NCBI GenBank assembly: GCA_037976565.1 | Contig: CP137672.1 | Coordinates: 20,670,335-20,734,334, forward strand | DNA: 64,000 bases | Direction of reading: 5' to 3' | Source of the DNA: Mesocentrotus franciscanus | Lineage: Eukaryota; Echinodermata; Echinoidea; Camarodonta; Strongylocentrotidae | In this document: positions 1-13,076 of the stretch, piece after piece | Numbering within the stretch: position 1 is the first letter of the stretch | How the letters are laid out: each line of letters starts with the position of its first letter | Notes under the pieces: model-generated | What the model saw: the letters and a program-made list of their open reading frames with translations, nothing else | The model's database searches: none | What the model was told of the DNA's origin: nothing | Made by a program: the position numbers and the translations under genes

Positions 1-928
1 AGGTCATTTTAAGAACGGTGAAATTTATTGTGAAGTTTATGTAGGACCACCACATAATACTTTAAAAGGGATGACAACATAAGGAAGCACGAAGGCAAAG
101 CTGGTCTAATAAATGTTTTTAGTAATATGTTGTTTTCATTGTGACTTTGTTGCCATGTCTAATGTTTTAAATATGTTACACAGCTGCGTTTCAGATGTAA
201 ACTGACTGTACAACATTGAATTTACCTCCCATATAATTATACTAGAGAGAATATGTGAATAACAGCGAATTTGTTAACAAGTTTGTGTTGTCTTGGTCTA
301 CAGAACACTATATTAAAATGTCTGCAAGGGCGGTGGTAAAACATGAGAAGGAGAGGGAGGAGTTAATTGCGAATAAATCGTTATTGAACGAATTAATTAA
401 CATTAAAATAACATTTTGAATATACTATAGTAAGAAAAATAAATTCATATTAGAGTTTAAAAGCGTACACGATGTGTATATAAAATTAAACAGACATTTT
501 TAAAAATGGGCAAATACCATTAATCCCTTTTACATAACCAACAGGCACATTTGACACGTGCTATAGAATGCCAGGAAGCTTCTTCTGTTGATGTTGTTTG
601 TTTGATACATTGTCTTATCTTGTTTTTGTTGTGTATCATTATGGGAAAAGACGTGTTTGTACTTTAACATGTTAATACGTTTCCTCATCATGTACTTGGT
701 AGTACGTCATATACAGGCCGATTTGAAAGGGTAAAAAGGTTAGTTGTGTCGGCTAACAATTATATCATATGATCTCTTCAAAATTGAAATTAATATACAT
801 CTGAATGTATATATTCTCAGTTGATAATTATGAATGTCATATAGTCACAAGGGGTAGTGGTAAATGAGCAAACAGACGCACTTTCGTCGCAACTTTCTTC
901 TCCAATAGATAAGTTTGATATTATAGAG
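1..928. other. intergenic, nothing recognised
   Basis: AT-rich non-coding DNA. I see no convincing coding frame, RNA gene or repeat with clear ends on either strand. Confidence 0.4.
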
Positions 929-1101
929 ATATCGACTGCTTTGAGAGGCCTGGCTGTTTTATAGGCTCAAGAGAACGTGCACATCCTGCCATGAACCCTC
1001 GGCGCGCCGCTCATGCACCCAGTCGCGCCTCGGGTTAATGGCAGGATGTGCAAGTTCTCGAGAGCCAACAGCCAGACCTCGAATATTAAAGCAGTCGATA
1101 T
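929..1101. mobile_element. foldback MITE (long imperfect inverted repeat)
   Basis: The two halves of this 173-bp segment are reverse complements with a few mismatches. The left arm starts ATATCGACTGCTTT and the right arm ends AAAGCAGTCGATAT; both arms contain GCACATCCTGCCAT or its complement. The centre is GC-rich. There is no coding capacity. The structure is that of a foldback or MITE-type non-autonomous DNA element. I could not define a target-site duplication, so the superfamily is unknown. Confidence 0.75.
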
Positions 1102-1330
1102 GTCTTTTATATGCCGAATTGAAACAAAAATCTACCAAGAATTCTTACCTTATCCTTTTATTGAGTAAAGATTGGTTAAAACATCACGGAAAATCTGAGA
1201 CAATGTCTGTTAATCTTCGCTGGAAAAATGACTGAAAGTTTCAATCATTTGGGAATCGCAGACAAAAAGCACTGTATGGTGTCTGCGCTCGCACAAAGAC
1301 AATTTTAACACGTAAACCAATGGGGATCGC

Positions 1331-1420
1331 AGTATGAGGGCACTTTTTAAAAGACTATTGACTGGTGGGCGGGTACGAGGGCACTTTTAAAAAGACTATT
1401 GACTGGTAGGCGGGGCATGG
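1331..1420. repeat. two-copy direct repeat (~45 bp)
   Basis: Two adjacent near-identical copies of a unit containing GAGGGCACTTTTTAAAAGAC followed by TATTGACTGGTGGGCGGG. No function is inferred. Confidence 0.6.
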
Positions 1421-1489
1421 CTAAAATCACGACTCCAATTTCGACCAATCAGATGGCTAGATTTCTAAAGTGAGGTATATATATAGTAA

Positions 1490-1620
1490 AGTAATTAGCG
1501 TAGGGTGGTGAACAGTTAATATACCAGTTTATCCATAGACAATGTACATGACGCTAGAATGGTGAAAAGTTAGCGTAGGGTGGTGAAGAATTAATATTCG
1601 AGTTTATATTCCACATACTA
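1490..1620. repeat. minisatellite block 1 (TAGCGTAGGGTGGTGAA units)
   Basis: Copies of TAGCGTAGGGTGGTGAA alternate with TCCATAGACAATGTACATG and a TTAATATTCCAGTTTA-like stretch. The same unit fills 2873-3240, so the array is split by the DNA between (LINE remnant plus foldback). Confidence 0.7.
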
Positions 1621-1810
1621 AGAACCTTGCTCTACGATTGGTCAAAAGTAAATCACGTGATGAAAGATAGTTCGCCCATCATTGATGGGAGAAGAAAAGT
1701 TCGTTACACTGCGTAGATAGTACTACTATCTTCAGTGAAAGTGCGTTGCGTATTGCTCTCCTCTTTAAGCGCTTTTAGTGTTGGAGTAACATAAATATAT
1801 CGAAAGCAGA

Positions 1811-2438
1811 ATGATAAACTTCTGGTATAGGATTGTACATAGTGGACAAGATAAATTTTCTGGTAAGGTGTATATTATCTTAAAATTACTCTTTGAGCAG
1901 AATATCTATCAGGCACCTTGGTTTAAAAAAATCAAGCTGACTCTGGACAATATGGGGATGTCTAATTTATGGGAAATTTGTGAAAATACTAGCTGTGAGT
2001 GGGTCAAACAAACTGTGGAACGTCGATTGAAAGATTCTCATGCTCAGTATTGGTCTGCTTGTATGTACGATAATTAGAATCTTCAAACATTCTTTATGTT
2101 TAGAAAGATACTTAATCGATCTCATTAAAAGAGATCGGACAAGTTTAAGTCGTTTTCGATGTGGCAATCATTACCTGCCGATTGTAGCTGGTAGATATTC
2201 AAATACTCCCAGGGAAATGAGACTATGTACGCTGTGCAATTTGCAATCGCTTGGAGATGAGTTTCATTATTTGTTTGTATGCCCTGCCTTTCGTTCAGAC
2301 AGAAAATTGTTCATTGATAAATATTTTATTGAAAGACCAAATACACTGAAAATGGATCAGCTTTTTAACTCAAATAATGTACAAACACGTTTAAACTTAG
2401 TAAAATTTTGTCGAAAAATAATGCTTCGTTTTCAATAA
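1811..2438 (+). pseudogene. non-LTR retrotransposon (LINE) C-terminal remnant
   Basis: Two overlapping frames encode the far C-terminal part of a LINE reverse transcriptase protein. The first (1811-2077) has a WFKKIKLTLDNMGMSNLWE stretch; the second (about 2040-2438) has FRCGNHYLPIVAGRYSNTP and then RLCTLCN with DEFHYLFVCPAF. That is the Cys-x2-Cys...His...Cys pattern common at the C-terminus of LINE polyproteins. The two parts are out of frame with each other, and no reverse transcriptase core is present here. A 5'-truncated dead copy is the best reading; the clade is not certain. Confidence 0.7.
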
Positions 2439-2710
2439 TTTTATTTAAGTATGTGAACAAAACATGTTATGAGTTCAATATCAACTTTATGTTTCTCTTT
2501 TTTGTCTTATATCACATTATTAAATTGATATCAAGAATATTTTCAGTAATTCATTAATTCAAATATCTATTTACTGGTGCCAGTAACTTTCTTTTTCAAT
2601 TTTTTCCATTGATTTTTGTCATAAATTATCGTTGTAATTAATATTATCGTTTTTTTAAATAAATATTATCATTATTAATATTGTTATTATCATTATTATT
2701 ATTATTTTCA

Positions 2711-2860
2711 ATTACCGTTGGTTCAGGCGATGGCAAACTATCACTTCCTCGGCGATCTGAATGTATATGCTATCTTTCCTCAGCTGCGCTTCGGAAAGAT
2801 AGCTACATCCAGATCGCCTCGGAAGTGATAGTTTGTCCCATCACCTTCACCAACGGTAAT
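2711..2860. mobile_element. foldback MITE
   Basis: An imperfect inverted repeat of about 150 bp. The left end is ATTACCGTTGGT and the right end ACCAACGGTAAT; both arms carry AAACTATCACTTCC or its complement. The loop is about 20 bp. It lies directly next to minisatellite block 2. It has no coding capacity. Confidence 0.75.
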
Positions 2861-2872
2861 TATTTGCTTATT

Positions 2873-3240
2873 ATCCATAGACAATGTACATGACGCTAGG
2901 GTGGTGAAAAGTTAGCGTAGGGTGGTGAAGAATTAATATTCCAGTTCATCCATAGTCAATGTACATGACGCTAGGGTGGTGAAAAGTAAGCGTATAGGGT
3001 GGTGAAAAAATTAATAAACCAGTTTATCCATAGTAACTGTACATGACGAGGGTGGTGAAAAGTGAGCGTGGGGTGGTGAAGAGTTAATATTCCAGTTAAT
3101 CCATAGACAATGTACATGACGCTAGGGTGGTGAAAAGTTAGCAGAGGTTGGTTAATAATTTATATTCCAGATTATCCACAGAAAAGATACATGACGCTGA
3201 GATGGAGAAGAGTTGCATTATGATCGAGATGGTGAAAAAT
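2873..3240. repeat. minisatellite block 2 (~75-bp unit)
   Basis: Four to five diverging copies of the unit seen at 1490-1620: TCCATAGACAATGTACATG, then ACGCTAGGGTGGTGAAAAG, then AGCGTAGGGTGGTGAA and a TTAATATTCCAGTT spacer. The last copies decay toward 3240. Confidence 0.75.
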
Positions 3241-3452
3241 TAGATCCGTATAGAAATAAGTACATATGACGGTGAAATGGTGAGTATATACTTTCTGTGA
3301 TTAGGTAAGAGTTGATATTATATGCCCCTTTTCCCATAGAAAATGTATATATGGCTTGCTTATGGTGAAGGGATGGCAATTCAAAAGAAGATTATAACTT
3401 TCTTTATTGTATAAGATTCATTATTTTTAATTTCTGACATAGGTCATATAAT

Positions 3453-3598
3453 AGGGACTTTTGGATTTGCACGACGAGAACGTGGACTGCCACGTGTGTG
3501 GCAATGTGACGTCCTTTTGGCCGGGCACTGCCAGTGCCTTAAAAGGAGGTCACATGCGTCGCAGTCCACGTTCTTGTCGTGCAAATCTAAAAGTCCCT
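3453..3598. mobile_element. foldback MITE
   Basis: A 146-bp near-palindrome. The left terminus AGGGACTTTTGGATTTGCAC pairs with the right terminus GTGCAAATCTAAAAGTCCCT, and both arms contain a GTGGACTGC block or its complement. The central part is more diverged. This is the third long foldback within 2.7 kb. Confidence 0.8.
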
Positions 3599-3599
3599 A

Positions 3600-6030
3600 A
3601 GAACTGCTTTACACGGCCTCCGTTATGTGTTTACCCCCGCCCCCTCCATCCTCCTCTCCCATAATTATATATCCATATCCTTCTCTACCATTATATTCAT
3701 CATACCCATTTTGATTGGTAGTGATCAGCGATCACTGCGCTGATGCCTGGCGGATACAAAGCATATATTGTGTGTGAATAGTATAGGCTAGCGGTTGTAC
3801 AATGCGATCCTTACAAATCACCAATTTGGCAATTTTTACATATTGGTGTACTTTGGATGGAAGTACCTTCATCTCCGATTTAGTGTGTGAAGAAATGCTT
3901 CACCCCTGAAATCCAGAAAGGTTTTTGGCCAAATATACGGGCGTTCTCAATGACGCCCCAAGTAAATCAACAGCCAATCAGCGAGCTTGTACCAAAGATG
4001 GTATGGGAATTATTACGTAAAAGAAGGATGACGAATTTCAACGCGAACGGCTCTTCGGTGAGTTTTTTTTTCGATTATTGTTTCTTAACTATAACAACAT
4101 GAATATGGATATAACATGAATTGTTTTAAACCTGGATGATGAATTGTTGAAATATGATAAAAAGCCGTTTTTATTTTACTGACAAAATTGCCAATATCAG
4201 ATTCGCATAGCTTAAGTGATCTCTTATTTCAAACTTTCGCCATCCCGTTTCTCTAATTTTTCTGCTATCGAACAAACGAACTTATTACAAGGGTTGGATT
4301 GCACTTTAAAATGCCAAGATTTGACCCTGCATAGCCGTACAATTAATGTCTCCTTTTAGTGACGTTTTACGATATCCCATGATTTAGAATTCTAGGATTT
4401 ACACATTATACATGAGCAGAGAAAGCAAAAATCACAGACATTTTAAAGTCTATTTCTAATGCAGTATGTTGTGCGGTTCTCGAATTAGAGCGCTTTCATT
4501 GTAACTAATCATTCAAGTTGCTAAATTATCCATGCAACGGGGTGTAAAATCTAAAATCACTATTTCGTATACATTTTGGTAGTTTTGGTGTGAAATTTTG
4601 CAATCTCCTTTCACAATGGTTCATTTAATGAACATATTCTTTTTCTAACTATGAAGGAGTGGAACATTATATTAAGAGTTGCCAATTAGAGGAAAGGGAT
4701 TATTGAGGACTGATTATTTTTTCATATCTCCTTTGCTTATTATTCTGTAATTTTTTTTTTTTTTTAGAATACTGAATATATTGCTTATAATGATAAAACT
4801 CTATGTACGGTTTTTCAAAACCATACTGGCTTTGATATAAAAATCAAATCTAATTTTTCCTCGAATCCGCGAAGACTTTCATTCTTTTAAATGCACCATA
4901 AAAAAATTAAGACTTTCTTCGCTCAGAACCCCCGGGACATTTAAAGTTCCGATATTTGGGCAATCATCACCTCTGCTAGGGCAGCAAGGTGCAAGAAAAG
5001 AATAATTCTCATAATCATTTTATTTAACGTGTTTTTGGTGATTAAAGAAGATTGAAAAGATAATGAATTATCGTTTATTTAGCCCACTCGCTTCGCTCAC
5101 TTACAAAATGAAGAAAAAACAAGATGGTTTCGGGCGGTGTGGTGCCCGGATATCCTCATATTTTAGCGAGGTGTCCGAATAAAGTAACAATTTTATCTCA
5201 TCTCGCCATTATATATTAAAATTTAGATTACTACATAACTTTTTTAGCGTAGTAAAGCTTGTTTTTTTTTGTCTCGCTCGCTATTCTCACTCGAAAATTT
5301 AGAAACAGGATCATAGTTGATATTCAGACAAGATGCTTCACTTCCTTTCTCCCGATTGTTGCCGAGGACAAATCTAGACCCTTATACTTGAAACAAAAGA
5401 AGAAGTACAATTTAAAGATGCACCATTTTGATCATAAGGATAATTAAATCAATTATTTTCTGACTTACTCTGAGCGTTCGCCGCTGTTGCTAAGAAGCAT
5501 AGTACTAGATAAGCCACGAACATCATTTTGATGTTGAGATGGCGATGGGTGATACACGCTGGAAAGATGAACTCGTCAATTCAAAGTCGGTTGATGATAG
5601 GCTCTTCGCTGATACTTTAACTAACACCGTCGACCTTTTCTAGATGTATTGTGGCGACTTCACTCGCTGTTACCGCCATTTTATCTTCTTGGGGATTATT
5701 CGGTTAGACTTGGGAAGCAGACTCCGATAGAACACCTTTTTTTGAGACAAATCTGGAAAAAAAGGCCACCAGGATGCTGGTGTTGGTAAGAGGTTCAACA
5801 GGATCACCTTTCGAGAACAGGATGTATCGAGCACCCTTAGGAAATCGACAAACAAACTACTTAATGTTGCGCACCAAGTTCACGATCTAAGGGCATATGG
5901 TGTGATTTTCCATTCACTGACAAAGCCAAAATATAAAGAATATAACGATGAAATTTTGATTTTCCAAACAAGAAACTTTGTTTGACTGTCAACCAATCAT
6001 CTTGATTCAACTAACTCATGTGTTGCTGTA
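3600..6030. other. intergenic, no gene recognised
   Basis: Contains scattered poly-T/A runs and short reading frames with no recognisable protein similarity. I see no tRNA, no long open frame and no repeat with clear ends in this 2.4 kb. Confidence 0.4.
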
Positions 6031-6031
6031 T

Positions 6032-6375
6032 AGAGGTGTCGTAGTCGAGTGGTATAGCACTGGACTTGAAATGCTAAGGTCGAAGGTTCGATCCCCGACA
6101 CAGCATTAATGTCATTTGGCAAGGTATTAATCTATATTTGCCACCCCATACACAGGAGAGAAATGAGGACCTGGTAGGATGACGAAAGCCGTTGTGTTAG
6201 TAATTGCCATATACCTTCACGGTGACCATTATGGTAGGAATACACCCCAGAGCGTGGAGATTGTAGACATAACTGAATCCGATGACCGGGGGGTAATGAT
6301 TATCTGTAAAGCGCCTTAATAGAAACGGTATTTCGTATTAAGCGCTATATAAATCCAGATGATTATTATTATTAC
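6032..6375 (+). mobile_element. tRNA-derived SINE (Ser-like head)
   Basis: The head resembles a tRNA: an A-box-like GTAGTCGAGTGG, an anticodon-arm-like GGACTTGAAATGC (reminiscent of tRNA-Ser(UGA)), and a B box GGTTCGATCCCC, with GTGTCG pairing with CGACAC at the acceptor. It is followed by a non-tRNA body (TTGGCAAGGTATTAATCTATA, cut here to its start TTGGCAAGG) and a tail of GCGCTATATAA plus ATT repeats. The same body and tail recur at 44348-44634 and, more diverged, at 7073-7483. This is a SINE copy rather than a working tRNA gene. Confidence 0.75.
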
Positions 6376-7072
6376 TGAATATCGAGTCATATTGGGTTTT
6401 TTTTAGTCATTGTCATTTATACTGTCAGCAGACTCCTGTAAATAACGAAAAATCAATCAAATGCTATTTTAATAGCCCTGTGCGTCACCTATTGAAATGT
6501 GCAAACATGATAATGAGGTATTACATAATCTGAACATGATTTCTATAGAGTATTGAAATTGCCCTTGAGTTGATTTTTCTAAAATTGAAGGGATCGTGTT
6601 AGATGTACTGTTTACAAACTTTTGATCATCCATACTAACAACAACAGATGGCTCGTGAGCTTACTCTCTTTTTGTTTATAATTTCCATGCATGTAAGACA
6701 ATGATAAATATTTCTTTTGAATTTTTGTCAGATTATGAATATGACTTTAAGTTATAAATGACCAGACAGTAGTTTCATATTCCCAAAATATGTGTCTTCT
6801 GCCTTTTATTATTGTAAATTTTAGCAAAATTTGGCACGTTCGAGAATTATTTCATTATATTTGAATAATCAATACAGTATTATTCCTAATTACCAAATAA
6901 TCAACCATTCAGGGAAAGTCATATGTTTATTTATAATTCATCATGCACGACCATTAACGCAACGTAGGCCCTATAATTTGTTTTCTTCCATGAATTTATC
7001 ATTCGGTCTTATTTAGCCAGGTGGCCTCGTTCTATGAGCTAGGACCCTGGAATTTTTATTGATTAAATTGAG
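6376..7072. other. intergenic, nothing recognised
   Basis: AT-rich sequence with no supportable gene or repeat structure. Confidence 0.35.
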
Positions 7073-7483
7073 TTGTTGTGGTGTTATAGTGGTTCATTCA
7101 CTTGACTCCGAATGAAAATGTTGAGGGTTCCCAGACCAGCACTAACGTCCTTCGGTGAGACATTAACCCATATTTGTCACTATAACCACCCAGGTGTAAA
7201 TGGGTACCCGATGTGCTAGAGCGCTACGTATTCGGCCACTGGGGCCATCAGAGCCATTTGATTGGGAAAGTTTGGCCAATCCGGTTCGAGTTAGGTACAA
7301 TATGGCGAATACCGCTTTGTTGGGCTAGCGCAAAGTAAAAGAAATGTGAAATTGTAACTTACTGAAACCAAGATGGCAAAAGTCTGTGAATAAATGTATC
7401 TTAGGGTAATAATGTGGTAGCGCCAAGAGCGTCACGGCGTGACGGACATGAGCGCTGTACAATAAGTCACCACTATTATTATT
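7073..7483 (+). mobile_element. diverged tRNA-derived SINE
   Basis: A degraded tRNA-like head (GTTATAGTGGTTCATTCACT ... GAGGGTTCCCAGACC) is followed by the body motif ACGTCCTTCGGTGAGACATT, a CCACCCAGGTGTAAATGGG segment and a terminal GCGCTGTACAATAAG plus ATT repeats. The order of parts matches the SINEs at 6032 and 44348, with lower similarity. Confidence 0.6.
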
Positions 7484-8781
7484 CGATCATATATATCTTC
7501 GAAACTATTGTACAGCATAGTAGATTATTACGTTGTAATAATAAGTAATTTAAACGATCATTAGATCAGCCTAATGTTGAGATACATCAAGTGTTAATCT
7601 GAATTTAGAGAACGGGTAAAGCTTTTAAAAAAATGCATCATGTAAGATACGTAAGGACATAATTATGTTAACATGTCTTTGTCTGTATGTCTCTCTCTCT
7701 CTCTCTCTCTCTTTGTCTCTTTTTACTCCTTATTGATTTGTATCCCATTTCAAATTATCCTAGGCATGTATATTCGTACTAATGGTTTAAGTACATGTAC
7801 CTCTCTCTTCCTCTTATTCTCTTATTTTCCCTCTCTCTGTCTCTGTCTGTCTCTACCTGTCTGTCTGTATGTCTGTCTGTCTCTGTCTGTCTGTCTCTCT
7901 CTCTCTCTAATTTGCTCTTTTTCCAGTCTTTTCTGATGTTCCCAGTCAGCCCAAAGTTCCACCATTGATCGTGCTTCATCTCTCTACGGCAAAGAGAGCT
8001 CAGATGTAGTCGGTAGGCCTATACCCATGCATTACATGGCGTAGCTCGGGCCCAGTCATTGAGGGAAGAACTAACTGGAGTCATGGGGAGGGTGTGATCT
8101 TACGACTGAAGAAATGTGTGATGAGGCCACCAAGTGGAGGAGTTATACAAGAGGGCCATATCCTCTTTTCTATATTTTATTTACCTTTCCCCCTCACTTT
8201 CTTTCCCTCCTTCTGCCCCCCCCCCTCCCCATCCATTTGCCTTTCGATTTTGGGGCAATGTCCCATGTAGCCCATAGCTACGCCAATTAGTAAACGTACC
8301 CCTAGTTGACCTTGTACGTCTAGTCCCGGGACGCTTTCGAGAGGACACGAATCACCTCTTCGGAAGCGAAAAGAACCAGCAGATAATTACGAATGATGAT
8401 CTCAACTAATTGAAGAGCTCCTTGTAGGATATCGGATGCAAGTTTACCACCTTGAACATTATCACGCGATTTTGGTATAGTTTACTATAGAAAGTGGATT
8501 AACCAACATTATTTTAATCAATAAATGGCTGATTTTAAAGGTTAAAACTGTATCCGCCTCGCCAGTACCATTGACATGACCCGAAGTGTGTTCAGCAGTA
8601 GTTGATCGAGGTCACTTTACTTACGAATGCATTTAGCCATGTATTATTTTTTTTTTCTTCTTCTAAACCCTAAATCGGTACTTTCAAGTGCGCATGCTCT
8701 ATAACAAGTTTTTTTAAAACAGTCCGTCTTGAGTTCCCAGAGCACTACAGTGTCGCATTCATGATGTCAATTCTTTGGGGG
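7484..8781. other. intergenic with CT/GTCT simple repeats
   Basis: Holds (CT)n near 7690-7715 and a (TGTC)n/(TCTC)n block at about 7820-7910. Apparent reading frames here are low-complexity Ser/Leu/Cys translations of these repeats. Nothing else is recognised. Confidence 0.5.
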
Positions 8782-8786
8782 TGTTA

Positions 8787-9000
8787 CACCCACAAATGTA
8801 ATAACGCCCACAAATGTAATAACGCCCACAAATGTAATAACACTTTACCCACAAATGTAATAACACCCACAAATGTAATAACACTTTACCCACAAATGTA
8901 ATAAATTTCACCCACAAATGTAATAACCACTTTACCCACAAATGTAATAATTTTGAATCACCCACAAATGTAATAATGACTTTACCCACAAATGTAATAA
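8787..9000. repeat. left outer array of CCCACAAATGTAATAA units
   Basis: Ten copies of the 16-bp core CCCACAAATGTAATAA separated by short spacers such as ACTTTA, ATTTCA and CG. Mirror image of 13077-13280. Translated frames from these arrays (LLHLWV-like repeats) are not genes. Confidence 0.9.
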
Positions 9001-9544
9001 ATTTGAAGGGATATTTTGTCGAATTTGTTCAAAACTAAAACCCTGTAATAAAGCATGGGTATAGCGCGCAGTCTTTACTCCAGACCCGGTTATTTCAAAA
9101 ATTTAAAAATCTTCAAAACTAAGACCCCATAATCCTTTTCCTGTGGAATAACATGAGAATCGAGCGTAGTCTTTCCTCCAGACCCGGTCATTTCAAAAAT
9201 AAAAAACAATAAAAAACAAAACAAAAAAATTCAAATCTAAGACCCAACAATCCTCCAAACTAAGACCCTGTAATAAAGCATGGGTTTAGAGCGTTGTCTT
9301 TACTCCACACCCGGTTATTTCAAAATAAAATAAAACAAAACAAAACAAAACATTAACTTTAAAACTAAGGCTCCACCATCTTCCAAACTATAAGACCCTG
9401 TGATAAAGCATGGGTTTAGAGCGTAGTCTTTACTCCAGACCCGTTTAATTAAAAAAAAATCTTCAAAACTAAGACCCCATCATCTTATTCATGTGGAATA
9501 ACATGAGTATTGAACGTAGTCTTTCCTCTAGACTCGGTTATTTC

Positions 9545-9576
<32 letters not shown>

Positions 9577-10189
9577 ACTTTAAAATTAAGACCCACCATC
9601 TTCCAAACTAAGATCCTGTAATAAAGCATGGGTTTAGAGCATAGTTGTTCTTCCAGACCCGGTTATTTCAAAAATTAAAAACAATAAAAAACAAAACAGA
9701 AAATTCAAATCTAAGACCCAACAATCCTCCAAACTAAGACCCTGTAATAAAGCATGGGTTTAGAGTGTTGTCTTTACTCCACACCCGGTTATTTCAAAAA
9801 TAAAACAAAACAAAACAAAACAAAACATTAACTTTAAAACTAAGGCCCCACCATCTTCCAAACTATAAGACCCTGTGATAAAGCATGGGTTTAGAGGGAA
9901 GTCTTTACTCCAGTCCCGTTTAATTAAAAAAAAAAAATCTTCAAAACTAAGACCCCATCATCTTATTCCTGTGGAATAACATGAGTATTGAGCGTAGTCT
10001 TTCCTCCAGACCCGGTTATTCAAAAGTTTAAAAAAAAAAAACTTTTAAACTAAGACCCCACCATCTTCCAAACTAAGACCCGGTAATAAAGCATGGGTTT
10101 AGAGCGTAGGTTTTCTTCCAGACCCGGTTATTTCAAAACTGTTTAAAAATCTTCAAAATTAAGACCCCATCATCTTATTCCTGTGGAAG

Positions 10190-10717
10190 AACGTTGTTGT
10201 TGTTGTTTTTGTTTTATTGGCGTGTTTCATTCAATTATGAATATTTACGCCGAATTCAAATCACATTAATTAAATTTAAGAGGAGCAGGAGAAAGAAAGA
10301 AAAAAATCTACGCTGCTCAATTTTTCGCAATTTTGGAGATCCCAGACAGGCTGTCAGCATAAATCGTTGACTATTATGTTTGTATCTTCTGGCCAGCCCG
10401 GTTCGGTACATTGAACAGGCTTCTCGGCTTGCATGTATGCGTATGCGCAGCCTAGGCCCCTCAATACCAACCATGACTATGCGATGCCTGTCGGTGGGAT
10501 TGTCTCCTTTCCGGGAAATAAGACAAAACAAAAGAAAAAGAAGAAGAAATGGATTGCATTATATGATTTAAACTGAAAATCAAGTTTCAAAATCTCAAAT
10601 TATGCAGACATTCTGGGCTTTGTGCAAGGTGCAGTTAGTAAAGTGACATACCTTTCCTTAATTGAGTATTGAGCGTAGTCTTTCCTCCAGACCCGGTTAT
10701 TCAAAAGTTAAAAAAAC

Positions 10718-10749
<32 letters not shown>

Positions 10750-12185
10750 CCTTTTAAACTAAAACCCCTCCATCTTCCAAATTAAGACCCGGTAATAAAG
10801 CATGGGATTAGAGCGAAGTCTTTACTTCAGACTCGGTTATTTAGAAAAAAATGAAAAATCTTCAAACTAAGACCTCACCATCTCATTCCTGTGGAATAAC
10901 ATGGGTATAGGGCGTAGTCTTTCCTCCAGACCCGGTTATTTCAAAAGAAATAGAAATTTAAACAAATCTTCGAAACTAAGACCCACCATCTTATTCCTCT
11001 TTTTTTTCATTTAAAAATAAATTACATTATTACATATGTGGATACAACACGTCACAAATAAATGATTGGTCGGCGGTCACACGAACTGACGAATCAGTCA
11101 AAATGGTCCATATATATAACACACAGAGGAGGGACCGATTCGATGGTTCGTTGACCGTCGACGATTTTTAATCATGTAAATATTCTAACGCCCACAAATA
11201 TCCTGGAATTCAATGTTCGTAGAAAAAAAGTAATCGAATAAGTGACCTTAAATGTATTTAAATATTGACGCTGATTGTTTTATGCATGTGATTATGAAAT
11301 ATGTTCACGATATGTAACATATATATATATATATATATATATGTACGCTATTAGTGACATTGAAACGTTGGATTGCGATGTTATATTTTCATGAGTGCGT
11401 GAATGAATTACCTTTCTTCATGTGATGAACGTATCAATTACTTATACTGAAGACTACCAATTGGTACGCGGTACACGGTGTGAATTCATGAGAACGAAAT
11501 TTATTCAAAGGCAAATACAAACAAAACACATTTATATTACAGTTTTCCCTACTCAAGCAGCTATATAAACAAGAACAAGTCTGAAATGATAATCTGTTAA
11601 CAAGCAAATAACAACGCATACTTTCATATAACAAATCATAAATAGCTGTATAACGAGATCACGCGAAACATATTTGCATGTTTTGAATGAACGATTGCAG
11701 AACCCTTTGACTGATAAAATATCTATATACTCTCTCAATCAATGTGAGTAAATTGCAGAGGTTATGGTTTTATAGTGATGCAATGATGGATACATAGATT
11801 TTGTAAGATAGAAAGTATTTTATTCCAAACGAATGAAGAGGTTGTTTCATTAATATACAGACGGTAACAGAACCAAAATAATTATTACGTATAAAAGGTG
11901 GAGTAACTCACATGTCTTTTACAAGCAAACAAGGTTATAATTTGGGCAATATTGAACCTGATAACATCAACTGAACTTGATATAAAACGCAAACAACCTA
12001 ACACGTGACAATTCTTCTAAGCTAGGAAAAACAAGAGAACAAGATGCCGAAATACTAAATGTACCTGGCTTTCTGTAACTTAGTATTCGTCCATATAAAA
12101 CTACTTAACACGTACAACTCCAAAAGTTTTTCAGTAATACTTTTCAGATGCTTCAAGAGTAGACGGAGTTGAAATGAAGTATGAC
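10190..12185. other. central region of the TU-like element
   Basis: About 2 kb between the inverted arms. It includes further inner subunits (about 10655-11000), an (AT)n run near 11318-11342 and AT-rich unique sequence. No transposase or other protein domain is recognisable in any frame. Confidence 0.5.
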
Positions 12186-13076
12186 TGATCAAATTAAACG
12201 GGTCTGGAGTAAAGACTACGCTCTAAACCCATGCTTTATCACAGGGTCTTATAGTTTGGAAGATGGTGGGGCCTTAGTTTTAAAGTTAATGTTTTGTTTT
12301 ATTTTTGAAATAACCGGGTGTGGAGTAAAGACAACGCTCTAAACCCATGCTTTATTACAGGGTCTTAGTTTGGAGGATTGTTGGGTCTTAGATTTGAATT
12401 TTTGTTTTGTTTTTATTGTTTTTAATTTTGAAATAACCGGGTCTGGAAGAAAAACTACGCTCTAAACCCATGCTTTATTACAGGTCTTAGTTTGGAAGAT
12501 GGTGGGTCTTAGTTTAAAAGTTTGTGTTTGTTTTTTACTTTTGAATAACCGGGTCTGGAGGAAAGACTACGCTCAATACTCATGTTATTCCACAGGAATA
12601 AGATGATGGGGTCTTAGTTTTGAAGATTTTTTTTAATTAAACGGGTCTGGAGTAAAGACTACGCTCTAAACCCATGCTTTATCACAGGGTCTTATAGTTT
12701 GGAAGATGGTGGAGCCTTAGTTTTAAAGTTAATGTTTTGTTTTGTTTTGTTTTATTTTATTTTTGAAATAACCGGGTGTGGAGTAAAGACAACGCTCTAA
12801 ACCCATGCTTTATTACAGGGTCTTAGTTTGGAGGATTGTTGGGTCTTAGATTTGATTTTTTTGTTTTGTTTTTATTGTTTTTATTTTTGAAATGACCGGG
12901 TCTGGAGGAAAGACTACGCTCGATTCTCATGTTATTCCACAGGAAAAGGATTATGGGGTCTTAGTTTTGAAGATTTTTAAATTTTTGAAATAACCGGGTC
13001 TGGAGTAAAGACTGCGCGCTATACCCATGCTTTATTACAGGGTTTTAGTTTTGAACAAATTCGACAAAATATCCCT

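Noticed and set aside
6032..6105. Working tRNA-Ser gene
   Set aside because: The tRNA-like head is followed by the SINE body and tail shared with other copies, and the tRNA arms are imperfect.
8759..8989. Repetitive LLHLWV-type protein (and the one at 13094-13375)
   Set aside because: Both come from the terminal 16-bp arrays of the TU-like element; the same peptide from both ends reflects the inverted repeat.
8787..9000. CRISPR-like repeat-spacer array
   Set aside because: Spacers are only 2-10 bp, the array is mirrored at the other end of a transposon, and the DNA is clearly animal.
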